A stretch of 64,000 bases of DNA, from contig NZ_CP085839.1 of NCBI RefSeq assembly GCF_020715565.1, positions 1,302,001 to 1,366,000 on the forward strand, read 5' to 3'. The DNA comes from Nocardioides sp. Kera G14 (GTDB lineage Bacteria; Actinomycetota; Actinomycetes; Propionibacteriales; Nocardioidaceae). The position numbers and the translations under genes are program-made. Position 1 is the stretch's first letter; every line of letters begins with the position of its first letter. Below the pieces are notes generated by a model that did not search any database, was not told the origin of the DNA, and saw only the letters and a list, made by a program, of their open reading frames with translations. Positions 42,070 to 49,615 of the stretch are shown here, piece by piece.

Positions 42070-43839
42070 TCAGTAGGTCAGGTGGAGGGGGTGGTCCAAC
42101 AGGATGGACAGCGCACGGATGCCGAGCCAGTCGCTGAGTGCGGTGACCTGCCAGCTGCCGGGCTTGAGGACGGTGGTGGGGGTCATGCCGAGGGCCTCGG
42201 CGAAGGCGGACACCGTGGTGGCGTCGACGTCGCGGCCGAGCAGCTTCTGGGCGGCGAAGTGGGCGTAGCCGGCCACGGTGGTCGTGCCGTTGCTGAGGTC
42301 GGGCACGAAGTCGCCGGGATCGCGGTAGGTGATCCTCCCGGTGGGCCACCAGCCGCCGAGCAGGCAGGCGTGGGTGCGGAAGGTGGCGATCATCCGGCCG
42401 CCGGAGGTGTAGGCGTCGGCCGTGTCGGGGCGCCCGTCCGGCCGGGGCCAGCTGTACGGGATGCCGCCGGCGTATCCGTAGGCGAGGGTGTGGGCGGCGT
42501 CGTCGGATGCGGCCGGTGCCTGCACGGTGATGCCGAGCGCGCGCATGGTGGCGACGAAGTCACCCATCGGGGTGCGGACCTTGGCGTGCATCGAGGCGCT
42601 GAACTCGGGGTGGCGCACCAGAGCCCGAAGCACCGCCGACAGGTCGGTGTCGTTGGCCTGGTAGACGGCGGTCAGGTCCGCGATGAGGGCGGCGCTGGGG
42701 GAGTCGGAGACGAACCGTGTGGCGAGCTTGGTCATCAACCGACGGGCGGTGTTGGGGTGGCGCGCGAGGTGGGCGAGGAAGTCCTTCGCGGTCTGACCAC
42801 CCTGCCCCGAACCGTCGGAGGTGAAGCCCTGGACGGAGACCGCGGTCTTGTTGTGCCTGCTGTCGACGTACGTCGGGTCCCAGACCGGCGGGTTGGACCA
42901 GGCGTTGCAGGTCCAGCCCGAGAGCAGCTTGGCCGTGGCCTTGACGTCGGCCTCGCTGTAGAAGCCCACGCCGACGGTGTGGAGCTCGAGCAGCTCACGG
43001 GCCTGGTTCTCGTTGACCGCAGTGGCGGTCGAGGTGGCGGTGCCGAGATAGGTGAGCATCGCCCCGCTCAGGCTGGCCTTGGTGAGGAGGTCGCTGAACG
43101 AGCCGAGGGCGCCTGCGCGGATGATCGCGTCGTAGTCCTGCCGCCAGTACCAGCCGTCGGCGGTGACCGGGACATGCAGGTGGTCGGAGAGGAACTCCAC
43201 CATCGCCTCGAAGACCTGGCGCTTGCTGGTCAGGCGGCGCATCAGGGCCAGGTTGCCCAGGGCGAGGCCGTACTCCCAGCTGCCGGCCGACTGGGCCTGC
43301 TCGCTGGCCTTCCGCTCGGCCGGCGTGTCGGAGAGGAGGGTGTACCACGACGCGGCGGCGGTTGCGGCGCTCGACTCGGCGATCGCGGCCGGTGTGAGCT
43401 GCTGGTCGAACCACGCCAGTGACCCTCCGGCGGCGGTCATCTCGGCGGCCTGCGCGGCCGTCCAGCCGCCGGTGAAACGAGCGCACATGTGCGCGACGTC
43501 GACGCTTGTGGTCGCGGTGTCGGTCGCCATGTCGGTCGTCGTGGGGGCGGGAGTGGGGGTGGCCGGGACCGGCGTCGGAGTTGCCGGCGCCGGGGGCGTT
43601 GCCTGGGCGGCCTTCGTGGCTGCGGCCTTCGCCTGGGCCTTCGCCTTGGCCTTCGCCCTCGCCTTTGCTCGCTTCGCTGCGGCGCGGGCCTTCTTGCGTG
43701 CCTTCTTGCGCTTCTTCTTCGCCTTCGTGGCGGAGGCCGGCTCGGCAAGTCCCAGCCATGCGGCTGCGCCGGCAAGCGTCGGTACGCCCGCGCGCGACAG
43801 CACGCGTGCGAGGCCTCCCGAGATCGGTGTGTCCACCAT
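42070..43839 (-). CDS. DUF1800 protein with Lys/Ala-rich segment after the signal peptide
   Basis: The 589-residue protein has a probable signal peptide (hydrophobic stretch GVPTLAGAAAWLGL, AxA-type end PASA near residue 37). A stretch of about 45 residues follows that is almost only Lys, Ala and Arg (AKKKRKKARKKARAAAKRAK), then a Pro/Thr linker. The DUF1800 body comes after that: FLSDHLHVPV, NENQARELLELHTVGVG, LLSGWTCNAW, FLAHLARHPNTARRLMTKLA and VRTPMGDFVATMRALGI. DUF1800 is of unknown function and pairs with DUF1501. The basic stretch resembles the tail of the kinase at 29560-30789 and may bind anionic wall polymers or DNA (inference). Confidence 0.9.
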   Translation of the reverse strand: MVDTPISGGLARVLSRAGVPTLAGAAAWLGLAEPASATKAKKKRKKARKKARAAAKRAKARAKAKAKAQAKAAATKAAQATPPAPATPTPVPATPTPAPTTTDMATDTATTSVDVAHMCARFTGGWTAAQAAEMTAAGGSLAWFDQQLTPAAIAESSAATAAASWYTLLSDTPAERKASEQAQSAGSWEYGLALGNLALMRRLTSKRQVFEAMVEFLSDHLHVPVTADGWYWRQDYDAIIRAGALGSFSDLLTKASLSGAMLTYLGTATSTATAVNENQARELLELHTVGVGFYSEADVKATAKLLSGWTCNAWSNPPVWDPTYVDSRHNKTAVSVQGFTSDGSGQGGQTAKDFLAHLARHPNTARRLMTKLATRFVSDSPSAALIADLTAVYQANDTDLSAVLRALVRHPEFSASMHAKVRTPMGDFVATMRALGITVQAPAASDDAAHTLAYGYAGGIPYSWPRPDGRPDTADAYTSGGRMIATFRTHACLLGGWWPTGRITYRDPGDFVPDLSNGTTTVAGYAHFAAQKLLGRDVDATTVSAFAEALGMTPTTVLKPGSWQVTALSDWLGIRALSILLDHPLHLTY

Positions 43840-43865
43840 GTGTCTACTGTCGGCGAGCTCGGGAG

Positions 43866-43908
43866 CGATTCTGAATCGTCACCGGCGCTTTGGGACCAAA
43901 GTCCCACG
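43866..43908 (-). promoter_or_regulatory. DosR-like box and -10 palindrome upstream of the DUF1800/DUF1501 pair
   Basis: TTTGGGACCAAAGTCCCACG (43889-43908) matches the DosR consensus TTSGGGACTWWAGTCCCSAA at 15 of 20 positions, including the full GGGAC-N4-GTCCC core. On the minus strand a CAGAAT hexamer (43873-43868) lies downstream, so the box would overlap the -35 region, the usual activator position. CGATTC-T-GAATCG (43866-43878) is a second perfect palindrome over that hexamer. Regulation by a DosR-type regulator is inferred. Confidence 0.5.
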
Positions 43909-43926
43909 CGTTCTGGCCGACCGGTC

Positions 43927-45129
43927 TCAGGCAGGCAGGGCCTTCCGGTCCGAGAGCGAGGCACGGGCGCCGTCACGCTTGCCGGCGTTGGCTGCGGGGG
44001 CGGACCAGTCCGAGGTCTGCGGCCCGGTCCAGCTGCCCCGGACGCCGCGCTGCTTGAACTCATAGGCGACGTAGTCGTCGAGCTGGAGCTGCTTCTCCCG
44101 AAGTGCGAGGGCCGTGCCCGCGCCCGAGGCGCCTTCGAGCTCGGCGACGAAGGCCGCGTCCTGTGCGGCCTCGCGCGCCTCGACCAGCCGGCGTCCCACC
44201 TCCTGCGCCCAGGACCGGCAGTAGGAGATCCGGGCGCTGGCACCATGGAAGCCGGAACGCTTGTGCTGCGGGCTCGCGAGGTACGCGTCGGAGTCGCGCA
44301 TCATCATGGGTGCGAGATGGGCGAAGAGCGCGTCGGCGACGTCGAGGTCCTCGGCGAAGCCGTAGAAGGTCACGAGGTAGTTGCCGCGCACCGTCGCCTC
44401 GACTCCTTGGCCGTGGGCGATCTGGAAGGCGAGGACGACGAGCAGGTTGCGCAGCCGTGAACCGCCGGCGAGCCGGAGGTCGACCTCCCGCGTCGTCGGC
44501 GTGACGGCCTGGGAGCGGTCAGCCTGCTTCGCCCGAGCGCGTGCCAGGTCGATGCTGTGCTCGGTCGCGAGGGTCTCGGCCTTGGCGAGATAGGTGTCGC
44601 GCTCCGCCGTCGTGCCGGCCTTCTCCGCATGTGCGAGCAGCTTGCTGATCTTGTCGAGCAGGGACTCCTCGCACCGCCCGCTGTCCACGCGCTGGGCGAA
44701 TGCGGCCTGGAGGTGGTCGGCCACACGCTCCCAGCCGAGGGTCTCCAGCAGCTCGACGAAGGTGCTCCGGAAGAGCGGACCGTGCCCCGCCTCCGGCGCA
44801 AGGTGGTGAGCGAGCTCGTGAAGCACGGTGGCCTGGTTGAGCGCCCATACCCCGCCGGACTCGAATGTCGGAAGCGCGATAGTGCGGGTGGCGGCGTCGT
44901 ACTCCGCCTTGAGCGCACCCTTGCGCGCCCGCACCCGCGGCGTGCTCAGCGGCTCCTCGCCCCGGGCCCGACGGGCGGCGTTCACACGGGCCATCGCCGC
45001 CTCGACGAAGGGCACCGCATCGCGCCACTCACCGAAGCGCAGGTTGGCCGACTCGGCCGACGGGTCAGCGGCCCACGCCGCGATCCAGGCATCCTCGGCG
45101 GCGTACACCAACTCGGTCTGCGAACTCAC
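43927..45129 (-). CDS. Putative zinc metallopeptidase-like protein with DUF2786 domain
   Basis: The 400-residue protein has an N-terminal metallopeptidase-like part with TVLHELAHHLAPEAGHGPLF (HExxH at about residues 104-108). A DUF2786 helical domain follows at about 155-195 (LLDKISKLLAHAEKAGTTAE, then ERDTYLAKAETLATEHSID), and a C-terminal region with FYGFAEDLDVADALFAHLAP. DUF2786 proteins are common in actinobacteria and phages and uncharacterised. No signal peptide is present, so it acts in the cytoplasm. It is transcribed alone; the next upstream gene is 33 bases away. Confidence 0.8.
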   Translation of the reverse strand: MSSQTELVYAAEDAWIAAWAADPSAESANLRFGEWRDAVPFVEAAMARVNAARRARGEEPLSTPRVRARKGALKAEYDAATRTIALPTFESGGVWALNQATVLHELAHHLAPEAGHGPLFRSTFVELLETLGWERVADHLQAAFAQRVDSGRCEESLLDKISKLLAHAEKAGTTAERDTYLAKAETLATEHSIDLARARAKQADRSQAVTPTTREVDLRLAGGSRLRNLLVVLAFQIAHGQGVEATVRGNYLVTFYGFAEDLDVADALFAHLAPMMMRDSDAYLASPQHKRSGFHGASARISYCRSWAQEVGRRLVEAREAAQDAAFVAELEGASGAGTALALREKQLQLDDYVAYEFKQRGVRGSWTGPQTSDWSAPAANAGKRDGARASLSDRKALPA

Positions 45130-45162
45130 GCGGCGAGCATGCCAGTCACCACGGACAGAACC

Positions 45163-45615
45163 TCAGCCGCGCTCCGCGGCGGCCTTGAGGTCGGCGAGTC
45201 CCTTGTCGAAGTCCTTCCCGATCGCCCGGTCGAAGAAGAGCTTGCCCAAGACCGTGAAGGCGAGGTTGCGCTCGCCCGACATCGTCCAGGTCACCTCGGT
45301 CGCGGGACCTGTCGGCCGGAGCGTGAAGATCACCTTGTTGCTGGCCTTGAAGGGCTTGACGAACTCCAGGTCGATGGCGATCGCGTCCGCGGTCGACAGC
45401 GTGATGGTCATCGTGCCGGAGCCGGCCTTCTTGCCCTCCCAGGCGTAGTGGGCGCCGGTGCCGGCGTCTGGGCCGTCGTAGCTGCGGGTCAGGGCGGGGT
45501 CGATCTTCTCCCACGGCGACCACTGCGGCCACTGGCGGAAGTCGTTGATCAGCGCGTGTACGGCGGCGATGTCCGCATCGATCGTCGTCGAGCGGCTCGT
45601 GGCGAAGGCAGGCAT
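45163..45615 (-). CDS. SRPBCC-family (polyketide cyclase/Bet v1-like) protein
   Basis: The 150-residue protein has the START/Bet v1 pattern: an N-terminal strand (SRSTTIDADIAAVHALINDF), RQWPQWSPWEK, DAGTGAHYAWEGKKAGSGTM and a C-terminal helix (FDRAIGKDFDKGLADLKAAA). The fold forms a hydrophobic ligand pocket. Homologues are annotated as polyketide cyclase, but no polyketide genes are near, so the ligand is unknown. Confidence 0.85.
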   Translation of the reverse strand: MPAFATSRSTTIDADIAAVHALINDFRQWPQWSPWEKIDPALTRSYDGPDAGTGAHYAWEGKKAGSGTMTITLSTADAIAIDLEFVKPFKASNKVIFTLRPTGPATEVTWTMSGERNLAFTVLGKLFFDRAIGKDFDKGLADLKAAAERG

Positions 45616-45645
45616 GGGCCTGAGATTAGTGGCGCGACGGCGTGC

Positions 45646-47010
45646 TCAGGCGCCGTAGATGCGGCGGATGAGGTCGAGGTGTTCTTCGGTGATCTTGTGG
45701 GTGCCTCGGTTGTTGACCAGGCGGATCAGGCCGTGGGGTGTGGTCCAGAGGTAGGCATCAGGGCCGAGCTGTTCCACTTGATAGTTGAGGTGGGTTTTGG
45801 CTCGGTGTGAATGTCGACTCAAGGGTGCGTCGTTGTGGTCGCCGGTCTGCCCGGGCGGTCCACCCGCATCAGGTGGGACGTAGGGGGTGGCGTGGTCGTG
45901 GTCGACCCGGCTGGCCTCGCTCCCGCTGTTGTGGGGGAAGACGGGGCCGGTGGTGCGGAGCATGGTCCGCTCCTTCACCGTGGCGGGGTGTTCGTAGGCG
46001 CTGATGTGGGTGCCGGTGTTGAGGTCGATGACCGGTTTCACGGTCACGTCGGAGTGTCCGAGGAGCTGGGTGACCTGCTGGAGGAGCAGTGGTCCGAGGT
46101 CGCTGCTGCGGGCGACACCGCCTGCCCCTTCCAACGCGGCCTGGTGGAGGTGGAGGAAGAGGACAGCCTTGTGTCGGCGGGCGGCCTTCTTGGTGTCGGG
46201 CTCTTCTGCCGCGGCGTCTTCGTCGAGGAGTCCGAGGAGCGCGGCGAGGTCGTAGGGGCGTGCGAGCCATCCGAACGCGGCAGCGCGGAGTTCGTCCATC
46301 GACGGGTCGTCACCGAGTTCGGGGTGATGCTGCTTCCGGAGGTCGGGGTCGGCTTTGAGGATGTCGGCGACGCGTTGGCAGGTGGCGTCGAACCAGATCG
46401 CGTCGGCGGCCTCAGTGCGGGCGAAGATCTCCCGCAACCCGGCACCGGCCTCCTCGTCACGACGTGCGAGCCACACACCCTTCTGCTGCTTCACGGCCTC
46501 GAGCTCTGCCACGCGGAGTGCTTGGTCGGCCTTGATGATCTCGGCTTCGGCGAGCTGCAGCAGCTTCCCGTTCGGGAGGTCGACGGCCTGGGCGAGGACG
46601 ACGTCGAGGTAGGCGACCGAGATGACCCCGAGCTTGCGGGACATCGACGCGATCTTCCGGGCCACCCAAGGTTCAACCTGGAGGAGTTTCGTCGCCAACC
46701 AGAGTCCGGGGAGCCGGTGCCGCAGGTCCAACACATCAGCCATCAGCGACCGGGTGGCGTAGACGTGTTCACCCCGCGCGACGGCGAGCTCCTCCAGGCA
46801 CAGGTCCCGCACCGGGGGCGTCCCATCGCCACCGAGGGTGATCATGCGGTCCCCGCCCGGTACCGAGATCTCGGGCTCGATGGAGTGGAGGTCGGCCCAT
46901 CGCAGGGCGAGGTCGAACTCCTCCACGGCCACTGAGCGTCGGTCCTGGACGGCCCATTCGGCGCGCGACAGCACGTCGGCTGCGGTGAGTTCCGAGAGGG
47001 CGAGCGACAT
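45646..47010 (-). CDS. DUF222/HNH protein of the 13E12 repeat family, SOS-promoter controlled
   Basis: The 454-residue protein has a DUF222 region (about residues 30-320, with HRLPGLWLATKLLQVEPWVA and KIASMS) and a C-terminal HNH-type end (RVDHDHATPYVPPD, RHSHRAKTHLNY). Members of this family are multicopy in actinobacteria (13E12 in Mycobacterium), often under LexA control, and may be mobile or selfish nucleases. Here a LexA box fills the spacer of its promoter, and the mRNA is probably leaderless. Codon use looks slightly less GC-biased than that of its neighbours, compatible with transfer. Nuclease activity is not shown. Confidence 0.88.
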   Translation of the reverse strand: MSLALSELTAADVLSRAEWAVQDRRSVAVEEFDLALRWADLHSIEPEISVPGGDRMITLGGDGTPPVRDLCLEELAVARGEHVYATRSLMADVLDLRHRLPGLWLATKLLQVEPWVARKIASMSRKLGVISVAYLDVVLAQAVDLPNGKLLQLAEAEIIKADQALRVAELEAVKQQKGVWLARRDEEAGAGLREIFARTEAADAIWFDATCQRVADILKADPDLRKQHHPELGDDPSMDELRAAAFGWLARPYDLAALLGLLDEDAAAEEPDTKKAARRHKAVLFLHLHQAALEGAGGVARSSDLGPLLLQQVTQLLGHSDVTVKPVIDLNTGTHISAYEHPATVKERTMLRTTGPVFPHNSGSEASRVDHDHATPYVPPDAGGPPGQTGDHNDAPLSRHSHRAKTHLNYQVEQLGPDAYLWTTPHGLIRLVNNRGTHKITEEHLDLIRRIYGA

Positions 47011-47016
47011 GTCGCC

Positions 47017-47045
47017 ATTCTATCGAACAAACATTCGAATCACAA
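47017..47045 (-). promoter_or_regulatory. Promoter with LexA (SOS) box in its spacer, leaderless start of the 13E12-type gene
   Basis: On the minus strand the -35 TTGTGA (47045-47040), a 17-base spacer and the -10 TAGAAT (47022-47017) are followed after six bases by the ATG. The spacer contains TCGAATGTTTGTTCGA (47038-47023), one mismatch from the actinobacterial LexA site TCGAAC-N4-GTTCGA. LexA binding would block this promoter. Confidence 0.8.
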
Positions 47046-47059
47046 GGTGTTGCCGCAGG

Positions 47060-47506
47060 TCAAACCGCCTTTTCCACGGAGGTTGGAACGACCTCGTCGC
47101 CGACCCGGATCTCGCCGCCGGTGAGCAGTCGGAAGCACGTGCCGGCCCGGCGGCGCAGGGCCGCGGCGGCGCCGGGGGCGATGGTGTCGTCGAGGATCCG
47201 GCAGGGCGCGGCGATCCGGACCACCTCCAGCTCGACGTCGCCGATCCGAAGCCGCTCGCCGGGCTTGGTCGGCACCGGCCCGACGTCGACGGTGATGTTG
47301 CGGCGCGTCTGGCCGGGCTGGAAGTCCAGGCCGAGGTCGGCCGCGGCGAGGTCGAGGTCGTCCTGCGCCTGTAACGTGACGTGCCGATGACGGGCGCCGT
47401 GATAGCGATCGCCGACCAGTCCTTTGCCCGCTTCGGCGGTCACGGCGTCGACGTACTTCACGGGAAGGCGACGCCCAGGAGCGATGTGGATGGCGGTCAC
47501 CCTCAT
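47060..47506 (-). CDS. MOSC domain protein
   Basis: The 148-residue protein is a single MOSC domain: VTAIHIAPGRRLPVKYVDAV, KGLVGDRYHGARHRHVTLQA, QTRRNITVDVG and the conserved cysteine in RIAAPCRILDD. MOSC proteins carry activated sulfur or handle molybdenum cofactor-linked reactions, as in YiiM and the C-terminus of Moco sulfurase. A molybdoenzyme gene lies 14 kb away, but no direct link is visible. Confidence 0.88.
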   Translation of the reverse strand: MRVTAIHIAPGRRLPVKYVDAVTAEAGKGLVGDRYHGARHRHVTLQAQDDLDLAAADLGLDFQPGQTRRNITVDVGPVPTKPGERLRIGDVELEVVRIAAPCRILDDTIAPGAAAALRRRAGTCFRLLTGGEIRVGDEVVPTSVEKAV

Positions 47507-47536
47507 GTTCTGACCCTAGTCGGGTAAGCCGACGAC

Positions 47537-47902
47537 ATGACCGTCTCGAGATTCGCCGACCTCCCCGTCGCCGGCCTCGACCGTCAATGGGACGGCGACG
47601 CCGCGGAGAAGCGCGTCCGGAAATGGGCTAAGGCGGAGGACGGCCCGAACGCCGACTACCGCAAGGCGCACGTCTGGTACGACGGCGACCGGAAGGACCG
47701 CTTCACGGCGTACAAGCTCCTCATCGCCGACGTCATCGACGGCGAGCTCCGCGTCGTCCCACGCGGCGTCATGGCCGCAGGCAACGTCATGGACGGCGCC
47801 CGGGGCGGTGTCGACCTGCCCAAGGAGGACATCGAGCGGGTGAAGTCCCACCTCGCCAAGTACTACGAGAAGTTCGACCGCCAGGCACCGTGGAAGGAAT
47901 GA
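47537..47902 (+). CDS. Small protein resembling the C-terminal domain of phage prohead-protease-type proteins
   Basis: The 121-residue protein has the pattern VRKWAKAEDGPNADYRKAHV, then WYD, FTAYKLLIADVIDGELRVVP, RGVMAAGNVMDGARGGVDLP and VKSHLAKYYEKFDRQAPW. I associate this pattern with domains next to phage capsid maturation proteases, but here it stands alone without protease or phage genes. It is followed after one base by an SDR gene. Function is unknown. Either a phage domain has been domesticated or this is the ancestral cellular form. Confidence 0.6.
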   Translation: MTVSRFADLPVAGLDRQWDGDAAEKRVRKWAKAEDGPNADYRKAHVWYDGDRKDRFTAYKLLIADVIDGELRVVPRGVMAAGNVMDGARGGVDLPKEDIERVKSHLAKYYEKFDRQAPWKE

Positions 47903-47903
47903 G

Positions 47904-48662
47904 ATGAGCAGCACCACAGCAGAGCTCCAGGGTCGCGTAGCCCTCGTCACCGGCGGAGGCAGCGGCCTGGGCCGTGCGATCAGCCAGCTCTTCGCCGAGT
48001 CCGGCGCGCACGTGATCGTCGCCGACATCGACGCCTCGGGAGCGGAGCAGACGGTGAAGCTCATCGGCGACCTCCCCGACAAAAGCGGCACCGCAGAGGC
48101 GGTGGAGCTGGACATCACCGACCGTGCGGCGGTCGACCGTGTGATCGGCGAGGCGGCGGACCGGCACGGAGCCGCCTTCGACCTGCTCATCAACAACGCG
48201 GGCACGGACCGTGGTGCCGACCTGGTCGACATCGACGACGACCAGTGGCACGGCGTCTTCGGCGTCAACGTCGACGGCCCGATGTACCTCAGCCGCGCGT
48301 TCGTGCGCCACCGCAAGGAGGCCGCGCCGGACGGCCTGGCGGACATCGCCTGTGTCGTCTCGATCAGCGCCCTCACCGTCGGCGCAGGCGCGGGTGCCTA
48401 CAACGCCTCCAAGGCCGCGCTGCTCAAGCTGGTCGAGGTCATGCAGACCGAGGCGCGCGAGCGGGAGTGGCCGGTACGGGTCAGTGCGATCAACCCGGCC
48501 GCCATGGCCACTCCGATGATGGACCAATGGGGCCTGCCCGAGGAGCGGATGATGGACCCGACCGTCGTCGCCAGCCTGATCCGGTTCGCGATCACGCTGC
48601 CCCCGGAGGGCGTGCTCCAGAGCGCAGTCATCACGCTGCGCAACGAGAGCTATCCCCGATGA
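47904..48662 (+). CDS. Short-chain dehydrogenase/reductase
   Basis: The 252-residue classical SDR has LVTGGGSGLGRAISQLFAES, Asp at the end of beta-2 (VADIDASG, NAD preference), NNAGTDRG, catalytic Ser in SISAL and Tyr in YNASK. GAATG-type spacing puts its ATG one base after the preceding stop, and its stop overlaps the next gene (ATGA). The C-terminus ends NESYPR without a membrane anchor. The substrate is unknown. It may belong with the nucleotide-sugar epimerase gene that follows. Confidence 0.86.
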   Translation: MSSTTAELQGRVALVTGGGSGLGRAISQLFAESGAHVIVADIDASGAEQTVKLIGDLPDKSGTAEAVELDITDRAAVDRVIGEAADRHGAAFDLLINNAGTDRGADLVDIDDDQWHGVFGVNVDGPMYLSRAFVRHRKEAAPDGLADIACVVSISALTVGAGAGAYNASKAALLKLVEVMQTEAREREWPVRVSAINPAAMATPMMDQWGLPEERMMDPTVVASLIRFAITLPPEGVLQSAVITLRNESYPR

Positions 48663-49615
48663 GCGTCGACCTCGCCGGCGCGCGGGTGCTCGTCACCGGT
48701 GGCGCCGGATTCGTCGGGTCGTGGCTCTGCGAGCGGCTGCTCGACGAGGGCGCCACCGTCTGGGCGGTCGACTCCTTCATGACCGGATCGCCGGACAAGG
48801 TCGCCCATCTCGTCCGACGCCCCGGCTTCACGCTGGTGGAGGCCGATGTGAGCGAGACGATCCCGGACCCCGGGGGCGTCACCCATGTCATGCACCTCGC
48901 GTGTCCGGCCTCGCCGGTGCACTACCTCCGGCTCCCTCTCGAGACGCTGCGCGTCGCGAGCAACGGCACCGTGAATGCACTCGAGCTCGCTGAGCGGCAC
49001 GGCGCCCGGCTCGTGCTCGCCTCCACCTCGGAGGTGTACGGCGACCCGCTGGAGCACCCGCAGCGGGAGAGCTACTGGGGCAACGTCAATCCGATCGGGC
49101 CGCGCAGCGTCTACGACGAGGGGAAGCGGTTCGCCGAGGCCACGACCATGGCCTTCCACCGCGAGCGTGGCGTCGACGTCGGCATCGCGCGGATCTTCAA
49201 CACCTACGGACCCAGGATGAGCGTCGATGACGGCCGGGTCGTGCCGACCTTCCTCCACCAGGCACTGCAGGGCAAGCCACTCACGGTGGCCGGCGACGGC
49301 TCGCAGACCAGGTCGCTGTGCTGGGTCGAGGACACCGTCGACGGGCTCGTCCGGCTGGCCTGCTCGAACGAGGTCGGACCGGTCAACCTCGGCAACGACG
49401 CCGAGACCACCATGCTCGAGCTGGCCGAGACGGTCGTGCACCTCACCGGTTCGCGGTCGTCGATCGAGCACGTCGCGCTACCCCAGGACGACCCCAAGGT
49501 GCGGCGGCCCGACATCTCGCACGCCCGCCGCACGCTCGGCTGGGTGCCGACCATGACCGCCGAGGAGGGCCTCAAGCGGACGGTGCGATGGATGGAGGAG
49601 CTGCTCGCCGGCTGA
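48659..49615 (+). CDS. NAD-dependent nucleotide-sugar epimerase/decarboxylase (UXS-like)
   Basis: The 318-residue extended SDR has RVLVTGGAGFVGSWLCERLL, LACPASPVHYLRLPLETLRV, STSEVYGDPLEHPQRESYWG, catalytic YDEGK (in PIGPRSVYDEGKRFAEA) and ARIFNTYGPRM. The ACPASP and YDEGKR features are typical of UDP-glucuronate decarboxylase and close relatives. It converges on the heptose operon, overlapping its last gene by 44 bases. It may provide UDP-xylose or modify another sugar of the same glycan. The UXS-like call is good; its exact substrate is not certain. Confidence 0.85.
   Translation: MSVDLAGARVLVTGGAGFVGSWLCERLLDEGATVWAVDSFMTGSPDKVAHLVRRPGFTLVEADVSETIPDPGGVTHVMHLACPASPVHYLRLPLETLRVASNGTVNALELAERHGARLVLASTSEVYGDPLEHPQRESYWGNVNPIGPRSVYDEGKRFAEATTMAFHRERGVDVGIARIFNTYGPRMSVDDGRVVPTFLHQALQGKPLTVAGDGSQTRSLCWVEDTVDGLVRLACSNEVGPVNLGNDAETTMLELAETVVHLTGSRSSIEHVALPQDDPKVRRPDISHARRTLGWVPTMTAEEGLKRTVRWMEELLAG

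Noticed and set aside
41935-43422. 495-codon Gly/Val/Glu-rich plus-strand frame opposite DUF1501/DUF1800
   Set aside because: Composition is the reverse complement of an Ala/Thr-rich gene; no family resemblance.
45811-46935. 374-codon plus-strand frame opposite the DUF222/HNH gene
   Set aside because: The minus-strand protein is a recognisable 13E12-family member with its own promoter; the plus frame has no motif.
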